A DNA stretch of 64,000 nt from positions 186,001 through 250,000 of the forward strand of contig NZ_SMFM01000001.1 in assembly GCF_004349085.1 (NCBI RefSeq). The letters are read 5' to 3'. Below the pieces are notes generated by a model, which was given only the letters and a program-made list of their open reading frames with translations, searched no databases and was not told where the DNA came from. This DNA comes from Flavobacterium caseinilyticum (GTDB lineage: Bacteria; Bacteroidota; Bacteroidia; Flavobacteriales; Flavobacteriaceae). Shown in pieces: positions 35,904 through 44,969 of the stretch (position 1 is its first letter; every line of letters starts with the position of its first letter). A program made the position numbers and the translations under genes.

Positions 35904-37370
35904 TTGGGATTATATAAAAATCTTTTTAAACAGACCGCCATTTACGGATTAGCAACGGTTGTCCCGCGAATGTTCAGTTTTTTATTGGTGCCTTTATACA
36001 CGGATTTACTCCCAAAAGCAGAATACGGAAAAGTTTCCATCATTTTTGCGTACATGATTTTTTTCAACGTCATTCTTGCATACGGAATGGAAACTGCTTT
36101 TTTTAGATTCTATAATAAGGAAACTAATAAGAAGTCAGTGGTAGAAACCACCTCGATTTCGATTTTTTGGACTTCCATAACATTCTTGTTTATATCGTTA
36201 TTGTTTCGAAACACCTTATCTCTTTGGTCCGGAATAGACGAACAATACATCAGCTACGCCATTTGGATTTTGGTGCTCGATGCTTTGGTGATTGTTCCGT
36301 TCTCTAAATTAAGGGTCAATCAGCAACCCGTAAAATACGCAATAATCAAAATAGGAAATGTCGTCGTCAATCTGTTTCTGAATCTTTTCTTTTTAAGTTA
36401 TTTACCCGCTATTGCAGAATCAAATCCAGACAGTATTTTACGCTCTATTTACCTGGAAGATTTTCAAATAGGTTATATTTTTGTGTCCAATATTGTTGCG
36501 AGCTTATTTACGTTTATAGTGCTGTCACCCAATTATTTCAAATTGAAATGGCATTTTGATTACCAATTATTCAAACGAATGATGCAGTATGGTATGCCCA
36601 TAATGGTTGCCGGAATCGCTTTTGCCATTAACGAACAATTCGATAAAATACTTTTGAGCCGTTTATTGCCTCCTGATATTGCCGACGCTGAAGTAGGTGT
36701 ATATAACGCCTGTTACAAGCTTGGTTTGTTTATGGTTTTGTATCGTACGGCGTACACATTGGGAATAGAACCTTTCTTTTTTAGTCACTCGGATAGTCAA
36801 GATGCACCACAAACGTATGCTACAATTACCAAATATTTTATCATTTTTGGGTCTTTTATATTACTGTCTGTCATCGTTTTTGCTGATGTGTTGAAAGTCA
36901 TCATGATTCGGGATGAGTCTTACTGGGAAGCTATGAAAGTAGTGCCGTTGATTATCCTGGCCAACTTTTTCTTAGGAATTTACACTAATCTTTCCGTTTG
37001 GTACAAACTAATAGACAAAACATATATTGGCGCCTATATTTCCATTGTGGGAGCCATAATCACACTCGCGTTAAATTTCCTGCTAATCCCAACGATGAGT
37101 TATTACGGGTCGGCAATTGCCACCATTGCAGCGTATGGAAGCATGATGACCATTTCCTATTATTTCGGGAATAAATACTATCCAATTCCGTACGATTTCA
37201 ATAAAATCATGATGTATCTATTGATTTCAGTAGGATTTTCGGCGATTTCCTTTTATGGTTTCAGAGAGAATTATTACGTTGGAATCTCTTTATTACTCGT
37301 CTTTATGTATTTTATATACCACAACGAAAAAGAATTACTAACTAAAATGCTAAACCGAAAAAAGAATTAG
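35904..37370 (+). CDS. Lipopolysaccharide biosynthesis flippase (MOP superfamily)
   Basis: A 488-residue membrane protein with about fourteen hydrophobic helices, opening with KNLFKQTAIYGLATVVPRMF and FLLVPLYTDLL as in the oligosaccharide flippase family. The start seems to be TTG at 35904, since the conserved N-terminus begins MGLYKNLFKQ and no ATG is near. Unlike the 5.1-kb flippase it lies with dut and a nucleotidyltransferase, a conserved-looking housekeeping set. It probably moves a different lipid-linked glycan. A structured element (copy B) begins 12 bases after its stop. Confidence 0.85.
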   Translation: MGLYKNLFKQTAIYGLATVVPRMFSFLLVPLYTDLLPKAEYGKVSIIFAYMIFFNVILAYGMETAFFRFYNKETNKKSVVETTSISIFWTSITFLFISLLFRNTLSLWSGIDEQYISYAIWILVLDALVIVPFSKLRVNQQPVKYAIIKIGNVVVNLFLNLFFLSYLPAIAESNPDSILRSIYLEDFQIGYIFVSNIVASLFTFIVLSPNYFKLKWHFDYQLFKRMMQYGMPIMVAGIAFAINEQFDKILLSRLLPPDIADAEVGVYNACYKLGLFMVLYRTAYTLGIEPFFFSHSDSQDAPQTYATITKYFIIFGSFILLSVIVFADVLKVIMIRDESYWEAMKVVPLIILANFFLGIYTNLSVWYKLIDKTYIGAYISIVGAIITLALNFLLIPTMSYYGSAIATIAAYGSMMTISYYFGNKYYPIPYDFNKIMMYLLISVGFSAISFYGFRENYYVGISLLLVFMYFIYHNEKELLTKMLNRKKN

Positions 37371-37381
37371 ATTATAATTTT

Positions 37382-37461
37382 CAGGAGCTATTTCCTGCTT
37401 TTTGCTGTATCTTTTCTTTTTTAAAGAAAAAAAGAAAAGGATGCCGCTTCAATCAGGGCTA
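37382..37461. repeat. Structured intergenic element, copy B
   Basis: AGGAGCTATTTCCTGCT, then GCTGTATC, a purely AT-rich stem (TTTTCTTTTTT with AAAAAAAGAAAAG), then GGATGCCGCTTCAATC and AGGGCTA. The flanks match copies A and C, but the stem sequence is entirely different while still self-complementary. Confidence 0.7.
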
Positions 37462-37522
37462 AAAACAGTACGGAGAAGTCGCGACTTGTCCCTTCTATAT
37501 CCATATTTTAAATAAAGAAACA

Positions 37523-37957
37523 ATGACAATAAACATAATCAACAAATCACAGCATGCCTTGCCTAACTATGAAACCATAGCCTCGGCAGGAATGGACTTA
37601 CGAGCCAACTTATCGGAATCCATAACACTAAAACCACTGGGAAGAGCCATCGTAAAAACAGGTCTTTTCATCGAATTACCCATAGGTTTCGAAGCGCAAG
37701 TGCGTCCAAGAAGCGGTCTGGCTGCCAAAAACGGTATCACGGTCCTGAATGCTCCCGGAACAGTAGATGCCGATTATCGTGGCGAAATTGGAGTTATTTT
37801 AGTAAATTTATCAAATGAAGATTTCGTTATCCAAAACGGAGAACGCATTGCTCAGCTTATCATCGCAAAACACGAACGCGCAGAGTGGATTCAAGTGCAG
37901 GAACTGACAGAAACCTCCAGAGGCGAAGGCGGTTTTGGAAGTACCGGAGTAAAATAA
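37523..37957 (+). CDS. dut: dUTP diphosphatase
   Basis: Trimeric dUTPase of 144 residues that hydrolyses dUTP to dUMP. All five motifs are in order: [42 protein letters not shown] and the C-terminal [10 protein letters not shown] that closes over the active site. First gene of a rightward set with the nucleotidyltransferase, TPR, DUF4292 and EnvC-like genes. Confidence 0.97.
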   Translation: MTINIINKSQHALPNYETIASAGMDLRANLSESITLKPLGRAIVKTGLFIELPIGFEAQVRPRSGLAAKNGITVLNAPGTVDADYRGEIGVILVNLSNEDFVIQNGERIAQLIIAKHERAEWIQVQELTETSRGEGGFGSTGVK

Positions 37958-38050
37958 ATTAATTTAACAATTCAAAGATTAAATAATTGAAAGATTTTTG
38001 ATTCTAATTTTTCAATCTTTTAATTTTTCAATCCTTTAATAAAAAAAAAC

Positions 38051-39061
38051 ATGAAAATAATTGTCCCAATGGCCGGCCGTGGATCACGCCTTCGCCCACA
38101 TACGTTAACTATTCCTAAACCATTAATTCCTATCGCGGGAAAACCAATCGTGCATCGTTTGGTGGAAGATATTGCGGGTGTTTTGAACCAAGATATCGAA
38201 GAAGTAGCTTTTATTATCCACGAAAGTTTTGGTAAAAAAGTAGAAGAGGAATTAATTGCTATCGCACAAAAATTAGGTGCCAAAGGAACTATTTATTATC
38301 AAAACGAAGCTTTAGGAACAGGCCACGCGATTATGTGTGCCAAAGATTCTTTGAGCGGACCCGCAGTTATCGCGTATGCAGATACATTAATTCGTGCGGA
38401 TTTCGATTTAGATAAAAATGCCGACAGCGTAATCTGGGTAAAACAAGTTGATCAACCGGAAGCTTTTGGAGTAATCAAATTAAATGACAAGAATGAAATT
38501 GTCGAACTGGTTGAGAAACCAGCAACATTTGTTTCAGACCTTGCCGTAATTGGAATTTACTATTTTAAAGAGGTGGAAGTGCTAAAAAACGAACTACAGT
38601 TAGTGTTAGACAACAACATTATCCATGGTGGGGAATATCAAATAAATGACGGAATTAAGCAAATGATGGCAAAAGGCATGAAATTTGTTCCCGGTAAAGT
38701 GGACGAATGGATGGATTGCGGCAACAAAAATGTAACTGTGGAAACCAATTCCAGAATGTTAGGTTTCTTGCATAATGACGGAGCACATTTAGTAGACGTT
38801 GACGTTAAGTTAGATAATTCGACTATAATTCCGCCTTGTTATATTGGTAAAGATGTGGTATTGACAAACGCAACTGTCGGCCCAAATGTATCTTTAGGAG
38901 ATGGATGTCATGTGAAAGACAGCACCGTAAAAAACAGTTTAGTACAAACCCATTCTCATATAAAAAATGCAAAACTAGACAATGCGATGATAGGAAATCA
39001 TGCGAGTTTCGATGGTAATTTTACCAGCATTAGTATTGGAGATTATTCAGTTTTAGAATAA
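38051..39061 (+). CDS. Sugar-phosphate nucleotidyltransferase
   Basis: A 336-residue enzyme forming an NDP-sugar from a sugar-1-phosphate. The N-terminal pyrophosphorylase signature is GRGSRLRPHTLTIPKPLIPI (about 9-28), with GTGHAIMCAKD and a metal-binding YADTLI further on. The C-terminal quarter has left-handed beta-helix repeats (IGKDVVLTNATVGPNVSLGD). It resembles glucose-1-phosphate thymidylyl/uridylyltransferases; the nucleotide and sugar are not certain. The spacer before it is full of TTGAAAGATT words. Confidence 0.88.
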   Translation: MKIIVPMAGRGSRLRPHTLTIPKPLIPIAGKPIVHRLVEDIAGVLNQDIEEVAFIIHESFGKKVEEELIAIAQKLGAKGTIYYQNEALGTGHAIMCAKDSLSGPAVIAYADTLIRADFDLDKNADSVIWVKQVDQPEAFGVIKLNDKNEIVELVEKPATFVSDLAVIGIYYFKEVEVLKNELQLVLDNNIIHGGEYQINDGIKQMMAKGMKFVPGKVDEWMDCGNKNVTVETNSRMLGFLHNDGAHLVDVDVKLDNSTIIPPCYIGKDVVLTNATVGPNVSLGDGCHVKDSTVKNSLVQTHSHIKNAKLDNAMIGNHASFDGNFTSISIGDYSVLE

Positions 39062-39067
39062 TATTCT

Positions 39068-39115
39068 GCCACCGATTCACAGATTTGCAGTTTTTTTAAT
39101 CTGTGAATCGGTGGC
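39068..39115. repeat. Inverted repeat of the CACAGATT type after the nucleotidyltransferase
   Basis: GCCACCGATTCACAGATT (39068-39085) pairs perfectly with AATCTGTGAATCGGTGGC (39098-39115), an 18-bp stem. The only T run is in the loop, so it is a poor intrinsic terminator. The same words form the terminator-like repeat at 53992-54040 and recur near 63.4 kb. Confidence 0.8.
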
Positions 39116-39169
39116 TAAAAATTAAAAAGCTTTTATCAAAATTCTACAGAATTGGGTTTAAATAAAAAC

Positions 39170-40519
39170 ATGAAAAATAAGGCTTTCTTACTGTTTATTC
39201 TGGGAATTATATTATTCCCTGTTTTGCTGTGGGCACAAACGGAACCGGAGGAAATCAAACTTGAAACGAATCAGTTTCAAGAGCTTTTTTATGAATCGTT
39301 GCTTCAAAAAGGGATTGAGAATTATGATAAAGCAATAGTGGCTTTGGATAAAGCCATGAAGATTAAACCCAATGAACCAACCGTTTACTATGAACTGGGA
39401 AAGAATTATTTAGCATTAAAAGAGTATAAAAACGCCTATAATTCCTTTGAAAGCGCCACTAAAATTGATCCTAGAAACAAATGGTTCTGGGTGGGAATGT
39501 ATGATGTGAGTTATGAAACCAAAAATTTCAGTCAGGGAATTATCGTGATCAACAAATTGATTGAATTTGATCCAAAATACAAAGAAGATTTGACATCACT
39601 TTACATGGCGACAAATGAATATGAGAAAGCACTAGCGTTAATACAGGAGCTCAATGAAACTTTCGGAAAAACAGACCGAAGAGAGTTATACAAAAGCCAG
39701 ATTTTATCAGGAGGGAAATTCCAGAATATGGAGATTACAAACCTGGAAGAGCTGATTGTTAAAAATCCACAAGAAGAATCCAATTATATTAGTTTGATAT
39801 TTTTATATTCTAAAAATAATGAAGACGCAAAAGCTTTTGAAATAGTCAAAAAACTGGAGAAAGCAATCCCAAATTCAGAGTGGGCGCAAGTGAGTTTATT
39901 TAAGAACTATTTGGATGCTAATGACGCACCAAAAGCGATAAAAGCAATGAATATTGTTTTGGCCAGTGCCAAAATAGATTCTAAAATTAAACACAGAATT
40001 CTGAATGAGTTTCTGATTTTTACAGACAAGAATCCGCAATATTCTGCTGATTTAGAGAAAGCTGTCAGCTATTTCGACAATGATACTTCCGTGGATGTAG
40101 CCAAAGAAATAGGGAAGTTTTTCCATACTAAAAAACAATGGGACAAAGCCATCATTTATTATGAAAAGTCGGTTAGCAAGGGATTAGGCGATACTGTCGA
40201 AACGAATTTGCTGTTGCTTCAAGCGCATACAGAGCTGAATCAATTTGATGCAGTAGCTAAGAAAGCCATGGAGTTGGTAGAGACTTTTCCAACTCAACCG
40301 CAGTTTTATTATTATGCAGGTTTGGCTAACAATCAGCTGCAACAATTTAAAAAAGCGAAAGAATTTTTAGAAATAGGCATGGATTATGTAGTGGAGAACA
40401 AGGAATTGGAAATAAATTTCAATATCCAGCTTGGAGAAGCGTTCAATGGCTTGGGAGAATTCAAGAAAAAAGACTTGTTTTTTGCTAAAGCCAATCAATT
40501 ATTAAAACAAAAAAAATAA
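39170..40519 (+). CDS. Exported TPR protein
   Basis: A 449-residue secreted or periplasmic protein. From the ATG at 39170 the signal peptide ends FPVLLWAQ; an upstream TTG at 39152 is not needed. The mature protein is a TPR array (KAIVALDKAMKIKPNEPTVY, YFELGKNYL-like helices and repeats to the C-terminus). Such proteins scaffold envelope complexes. Its last base is shared with the start of the DUF4292 gene, so it is co-translated with that lipoprotein and the EnvC-like factor. Confidence 0.88.
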   Translation: MKNKAFLLFILGIILFPVLLWAQTEPEEIKLETNQFQELFYESLLQKGIENYDKAIVALDKAMKIKPNEPTVYYELGKNYLALKEYKNAYNSFESATKIDPRNKWFWVGMYDVSYETKNFSQGIIVINKLIEFDPKYKEDLTSLYMATNEYEKALALIQELNETFGKTDRRELYKSQILSGGKFQNMEITNLEELIVKNPQEESNYISLIFLYSKNNEDAKAFEIVKKLEKAIPNSEWAQVSLFKNYLDANDAPKAIKAMNIVLASAKIDSKIKHRILNEFLIFTDKNPQYSADLEKAVSYFDNDTSVDVAKEIGKFFHTKKQWDKAIIYYEKSVSKGLGDTVETNLLLLQAHTELNQFDAVAKKAMELVETFPTQPQFYYYAGLANNQLQQFKKAKEFLEIGMDYVVENKELEINFNIQLGEAFNGLGEFKKKDLFFAKANQLLKQKK

Positions 40520-41304
40520 TGAAAAAAATTGCAATATTAGTATTACTTACTGTTTTTATGGTGTCTTGTAAGTCCAAAGCCATTGCCGTTGCAGCCAGCA
40601 ATGAGCCAGTTGCGGAGGCAGGATATATGTCGGCTAAAAAAATAATAGAAAAACATTATAACAATAAAAGCGAATTTTCTACATTATATATTAAGTCCAG
40701 TGCACGATACGCCGATGATAAGCAGACGCAAAATGTTACTGCTGAAATTAAAATTAAAAAGGATGAACAAATTTTGGTGAGCATTCGTTTTTTGGGAATC
40801 ACAATGGCTAAGGCATTGATTACTCCAACCACGGTTAGCTATTATGAAAAATTAAACGGTAAGTACTTTGAGGGAGATTTCAGTAGTTTAAGCCAATGGT
40901 TGGGAACTGATTTGGATTTTAATAAAATTCAGAATATGTTGCTAGGCCAGGCAATTGATGATTTGACCAAAGGGAAATATTTGGAAACGTTATTGGAACA
41001 AACGTATCGATTGGATGATACTTCGAATAAAAACACGAAAAAATCGTTCTTTTTGGATGCCGATAAATTTTTAGTTCAAAAACAAGAAATTACACAAACT
41101 GCTGAAGAGCGAATGATCAAAGTAGCGTATTCTGACAATAAAGTGTACAATCAGGCAACATTGCCAACAAGTGTATTAATCAATACTTTTCAGAAGAAAG
41201 GAAACACCGAAATCAATCTGGAATACAACTCTGTAACTTTCAATGAAGAACTTTCTTTTCCATATAGTGTTCCAAATGGGTACAAAAGAATTATAATTAA
41301 GTAA
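40519..41304 (+). CDS. DUF4292 lipoprotein
   Basis: A 261-residue lipoprotein; the signal ends TVFMVSC with Cys near residue 17. The body is a beta-rich sheet with IKIKKDEQILVSIRFLGITMAK and SYYEKLNGKYFEGDF, matching the DUF4292 family of Bacteroidota. The fold pattern recalls lipid-handling LolA/LolB-type half-barrels, which is inference. It is coupled to the TPR gene (1-base overlap) and followed by the EnvC-like gene after 23 bases. Confidence 0.85.
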   Translation: MKKIAILVLLTVFMVSCKSKAIAVAASNEPVAEAGYMSAKKIIEKHYNNKSEFSTLYIKSSARYADDKQTQNVTAEIKIKKDEQILVSIRFLGITMAKALITPTTVSYYEKLNGKYFEGDFSSLSQWLGTDLDFNKIQNMLLGQAIDDLTKGKYLETLLEQTYRLDDTSNKNTKKSFFLDADKFLVQKQEITQTAEERMIKVAYSDNKVYNQATLPTSVLINTFQKKGNTEINLEYNSVTFNEELSFPYSVPNGYKRIIIK

Positions 41305-41327
41305 ATTAGCAAAAATATTTTTTCAAT

Positions 41328-42581
41328 ATGCCAAAATTTCTCCTAAGCCTAATTTTTATCTGTATGACTTCATTACTGTGGAGTCAGGAATCACAACAAG
41401 AAAAATTAGAAGAACGTAAAGCTCAAATTCAAAAAGAAATTCGAGAAAATGAAAAGTTATTACAATCTGTAAAGAAAAAAGAAAAATCTGCTGTCAACGT
41501 AGTAATCATTCAAAGCACTAAAATAAAGCTTAAAGAAAAATTAATAAACACAACTGAAAAGCAAACCAAATTGCTGAGTAATGACATGTATATTAATCAA
41601 GTTCAGATTAATAAATTGAAAAAAGAATTGGCAGAACTTAAGGAGGATTATGCCGAAATGATTGTCAAATCCTATAAAAGCCGTTCATCGGAAAGTAGAG
41701 CGATGTTTTTATTGTCATCTGAAAACTTTTTACAGGCATACAAAAGAGCACAGTACATGAAGCAGTACACCAGCTACAGAAAAATGCAGGGTGAAGAAAT
41801 AAAAACGAAGTCCAATAAGCTTACTGATTTCAATCAAAAATTGAATGTACAAAAAACAGCAAAACAAAAACTGATTGCTGAAAATGAAAAAGAGCGTCTT
41901 TCACTTGAAAAAGAGAAACAAGAACAACTGAAGTTAGTAAGCGTTCTCCAAAAAGATAAAAATAAGATTGCTCAGGAGATTAGAAAAAGACAACAAGAAT
42001 TCAAGAAAATTGACAGACAAATCAATAAATTGATTCGGGAAGCAATTGCTGCAGCTAATAGAAAAGCTGCCTTAGAAAGAGCTAAAGCTAATCCGAGTGC
42101 ACCGGTTTCTAGAGCAGCCGTGTCATCCTCAAAAATTGAGCTGACGCCTGAATCTAAAATTATTGCAGATAATTTTAGAGCCAACAGAGGAAGATTGCCG
42201 TATCCTGTGGAAAAAGGATATGTATCACTAGGATACGGAAACCAAACGCATCCTTTGTTCAACACGATTACGGTGCATAACAGCGGTGTGGAAATCACCA
42301 CTGATAAAGGAGCAAATGCCAGAGCCGTTTTTGGCGGAGAAGTAACCAGTGTTATCGTATTGTCACCCGTAAACAAAGCGGTAATGATACAACACGGAGA
42401 TTACTTCACGGTGTATCAGAATTTAAGCTCCGTGAATGTGAGCAAAGGGGATAAAGTAAGTATAAAGCAAAGTTTGGGGAAAGTAAGAACCAATGGGGAA
42501 ACAGGAAAAACAATCATTAAATTCTTAATCCTCCAGAATACTACTTATAATAATCCTCAGGGTTGGTTGTCCCCTCGTTAA
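41328..42581 (+). CDS. EnvC-like factor with degenerate LytM domain
   Basis: A 417-residue exported protein: signal peptide, a long coiled coil (about 20-250) and a C-terminal LytM/M23 fold (about 285-417). Of the zinc ligands expected in active M23 enzymes, the first His is present (HNSGVEI), but the Asp is Glu. The later HxH is lost (TVYQNL, and IKFLIL where LHFEI is usual). It therefore resembles EnvC, which activates amidases rather than cutting peptidoglycan. This suggests a role in cell separation. A strong terminator follows. Confidence 0.87.
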   Translation: MPKFLLSLIFICMTSLLWSQESQQEKLEERKAQIQKEIRENEKLLQSVKKKEKSAVNVVIIQSTKIKLKEKLINTTEKQTKLLSNDMYINQVQINKLKKELAELKEDYAEMIVKSYKSRSSESRAMFLLSSENFLQAYKRAQYMKQYTSYRKMQGEEIKTKSNKLTDFNQKLNVQKTAKQKLIAENEKERLSLEKEKQEQLKLVSVLQKDKNKIAQEIRKRQQEFKKIDRQINKLIREAIAAANRKAALERAKANPSAPVSRAAVSSSKIELTPESKIIADNFRANRGRLPYPVEKGYVSLGYGNQTHPLFNTITVHNSGVEITTDKGANARAVFGGEVTSVIVLSPVNKAVMIQHGDYFTVYQNLSSVNVSKGDKVSIKQSLGKVRTNGETGKTIIKFLILQNTTYNNPQGWLSPR

Positions 42582-42600
42582 GAAGTATTCTTTTACAAAT

Positions 42601-42645
42601 AAAAAAGCACTATTATATTCAATGGAATATAATAGTGCTTTTTTT
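42601..42645 (+). terminator. Terminator after the EnvC-like gene
   Basis: A perfect 20-bp stem: AAAAAAGCACTATTATATTC with its complement at 42625-42644, a 4-base loop AATG and a T run. It works in both directions but faces an intergenic gap on its left-reading side. Confidence 0.92.
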
Positions 42646-42764
42646 ATAAAAGATATTTTAGCTAAGAAAGGTTTTTAAAGTAAGAGATAAACATTACTAT
42701 TGATTTTGTCAACTCATTAAAACTGATTTAGCTTTAAATTTCACAGATTAACTAAATATATATG

Positions 42765-43613
42765 TTATTCTGTTTTAGTAAAAGACGAATTGATAGATTT
42801 CATCATTCCTTCAGTAGACCAAGTTCCGGAAACAATAATACGTCTGATGGTATATAATGGATCTACAGCGTCTCTTTTGGTTGCTAAAATATAAGCCATT
42901 TCATAACCACTTTTCTTAATTTCAGGAATTGCTGCCGTATTCCATAAACCAAAAGGATACGCAAAATCTGTAACCGGCTTACCTATGATTTCCTCAAGTT
43001 TTGCTTTTGGTTTTACTAACTGTGTATTCCAGTCGTCGCCACTGTATTTAGTTACCATATGGTGATCCCAAGTATGTGCACCTACCACATGCCCGTCATC
43101 AGATAAGGTTTTGATTTGCTCTCTGCTCATATATCCAGGACGGTTAATGGATACTGTCATTATAAAAAACACGCCTTTGAAACCATATTTTTTCATCTCG
43201 GTTGCGCCAATACTGAATTGTTCTTCCCTTGTATCATCAAAGGTAATCATTACTGGATTTGATGGTAACGGTACATCATATAAGAGATAGTCGTTCAATT
43301 GTTTCGGTAAAATACTATGATAACCGGCATCAGATAAGGCTTTCATTTGCTGTGCGAAGTTTGCTGGTGAAACCGTATATGTTTTTGTCATTTCACCATC
43401 ACCCGCTTTCAATTCTTTAATATTATGATAACATAAAATGGGCACTTCTTTTTTGGAAAGAATAGTCGCGGCATTAGCAGCTACTTTTTTTGGAGCAATA
43501 ATTTTTGCTGGAGCAGCAACAAGCGGCACCTCAGGAACTATTTTACGCGGTTCTGATTGGCAGCCCACCAATAACAAAAGTCCAACGAAAACGGAATAAA
43601 GAATATTTTTCAT
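42765..43613 (-). CDS. Polysaccharide deacetylase lipoprotein (CE4/NodB)
   Basis: A 282-residue lipoprotein; the signal ends FVGLLLLVGC. A linker leads to a NodB domain with PILCYHNI, VMITFDDTREEQ (motif 1 with the catalytic/metal Asp pair), VGAHTWDHHM (motif 2, the His pair) and DFAYPFGLWN (motif 3). It removes N- or O-acetyl groups from a cell-surface glycan, possibly peptidoglycan or the exopolysaccharide. It follows the unknown lipoprotein gene after 15 bases on the same strand, so the two likely act together at the envelope. Confidence 0.9.
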   Translation of the reverse strand: MKNILYSVFVGLLLLVGCQSEPRKIVPEVPLVAAPAKIIAPKKVAANAATILSKKEVPILCYHNIKELKAGDGEMTKTYTVSPANFAQQMKALSDAGYHSILPKQLNDYLLYDVPLPSNPVMITFDDTREEQFSIGATEMKKYGFKGVFFIMTVSINRPGYMSREQIKTLSDDGHVVGAHTWDHHMVTKYSGDDWNTQLVKPKAKLEEIIGKPVTDFAYPFGLWNTAAIPEIKKSGYEMAYILATKRDAVDPLYTIRRIIVSGTWSTEGMMKSINSSFTKTE

Positions 43614-43628
43614 GAATACAATGGTAAA

Positions 43629-44654
43629 TTATTGGTATTGGATGTAAATCGGTTTTGGAGTGAATTTCACTAACTCTTCCGGACTGTACATTTTCCAATC
43701 CTTTTTATTGTCATTTTTATAAAATAATTTAAAACCGGCAAACTGTACAGGTTCTCTGTAAATATAACTCACGTAAGAATCTTTTTTTAATACCTTACTA
43801 CCAAAACCATCCATATCCATTACAATTTGAACTTCAGGAACGGTCTTGATTTCTTTATAATTTTTCACCATTCCTTGAGTAAAACGATGTATCACCAATA
43901 CTTTTGGAGTCAGTTTGTTTTTGCGTACAATATCTGCCAAAATAGTAATCGCGTCGTTAATATCCGCTGCCGTAAAATGACCAATTTTAGAACCTGGACG
44001 TTCACCGTTTTTCATCGAAAATTCCGGATCAAGTCCAAGATGCACGTTAGGCATGGAAAGGTATTTTTCCAATTCCGCGACCTCAGCTTTCACCGTGCTA
44101 TGCCCTACTTGAATATCCAAAAACACCAATGCATTGATGGGTTTTGCCCAACTGATGATAGTGTCAATTTGTTTAAAGGGCATGCGGAGGCGATGCATAT
44201 TGTTTTTCCCTGGTTCGCCCTGAGCGGTTACAGCAATGTAGTGCAAAGCTGGAATTGCTGTAGTGGTAGAATCGGCTGCCTGCCAATTGGCGACTTCCCC
44301 TTGCAGTTTTGCCAACATTTCTTTTCTAGGAATTTCACCAAGAATTCCCATTCTGGTAGAATATAAATTTCCATAAAACGCAATAATTCTATTATAAGGC
44401 AAAAGTGCACCTGGCAGTGGATAAGGAGCTTTTACAGGCCATCTTCCCGTAGTATCATTGTTGCTTAAAGCAATCATTCTTTTGTTGAAATCAAGCGTGT
44501 CAATGGTAAGAACCGTCTTTTTTTCGATAGAATCCGCTTTTCCGGTTTCTGATTTCTCTGCGCCATTTACAGCATCAGCTGCTTTTCCTTTTTCACAAGA
44601 AATATTTAAAAGCAGTAGTGGAAGTGTGATAAATGCAATTGATAATTTTTTCAT
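43629..44654 (-). CDS. Lipoprotein of unknown function, TIM-barrel-like
   Basis: A 341-residue lipoprotein (signal ending LLLLNISC). I do not recognise a named family. The body alternates strands and helices: ALLPYNRIIAFYGN, NALVFLDIQVGHS, VHLGLDPEFSM, KVLVIHRFT, VQIVMDMDGFGSK. This suggests a beta/alpha barrel with several Asp/Glu at strand ends (LDIQ, DPEF, DMDG), as in glycoside hydrolases. An enzymatic role is inferred only. It is upstream of and co-directional with the polysaccharide deacetylase. Confidence 0.7.
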   Translation of the reverse strand: MKKLSIAFITLPLLLLNISCEKGKAADAVNGAEKSETGKADSIEKKTVLTIDTLDFNKRMIALSNNDTTGRWPVKAPYPLPGALLPYNRIIAFYGNLYSTRMGILGEIPRKEMLAKLQGEVANWQAADSTTTAIPALHYIAVTAQGEPGKNNMHRLRMPFKQIDTIISWAKPINALVFLDIQVGHSTVKAEVAELEKYLSMPNVHLGLDPEFSMKNGERPGSKIGHFTAADINDAITILADIVRKNKLTPKVLVIHRFTQGMVKNYKEIKTVPEVQIVMDMDGFGSKVLKKDSYVSYIYREPVQFAGFKLFYKNDNKKDWKMYSPEELVKFTPKPIYIQYQ

Positions 44655-44969
44655 AAGTAGATGATGTTATTTTAGATGTAAATGGTACAAGGCAATTTAA
44701 ACATAATTTTTATTTAAATACATCACAAAGGTATGTTTTTTAAAGAACGCCTTTTCTTTTGAAGTAGTGTTTGGGAGCGCTATTTTTTATATAATTTACG
44801 GTTTAACAAGGCATTTTAGTAATTTTTGCATTGCGGAAAGGATTTTGATTCACAAAAACGGAAACAATCACGGTTCTTAACACAAATCTAATTTGCAATA
44901 GATTTTTGAAGATAAAAAGAAAAACCTAACTTTATAAACGTTTATAACTCATTTAAATATTCAAGCAAA
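44655..44969. promoter_or_regulatory. Divergent promoter region with TACCTTTG box
   Basis: Read leftward, an exact -7 box TACCTTTG lies at 44726-44733, 72 bases before the unknown lipoprotein gene. Read rightward only a near match, TAACTTTA (44927-44934), precedes the TonB receptor gene. Nothing else is recognised here. Confidence 0.5.

Noticed and set aside
39068..39115. Inverted repeat considered as an intrinsic terminator
   Set aside because: The only T run lies in the loop and not after the stem on either strand.
43827..44366. A 179-codon plus-strand frame inside the unknown lipoprotein gene
   Set aside because: It runs opposite a frame that has a signal peptide and an even alternation of strands and helices; the product looks random and Cys/Phe-rich.
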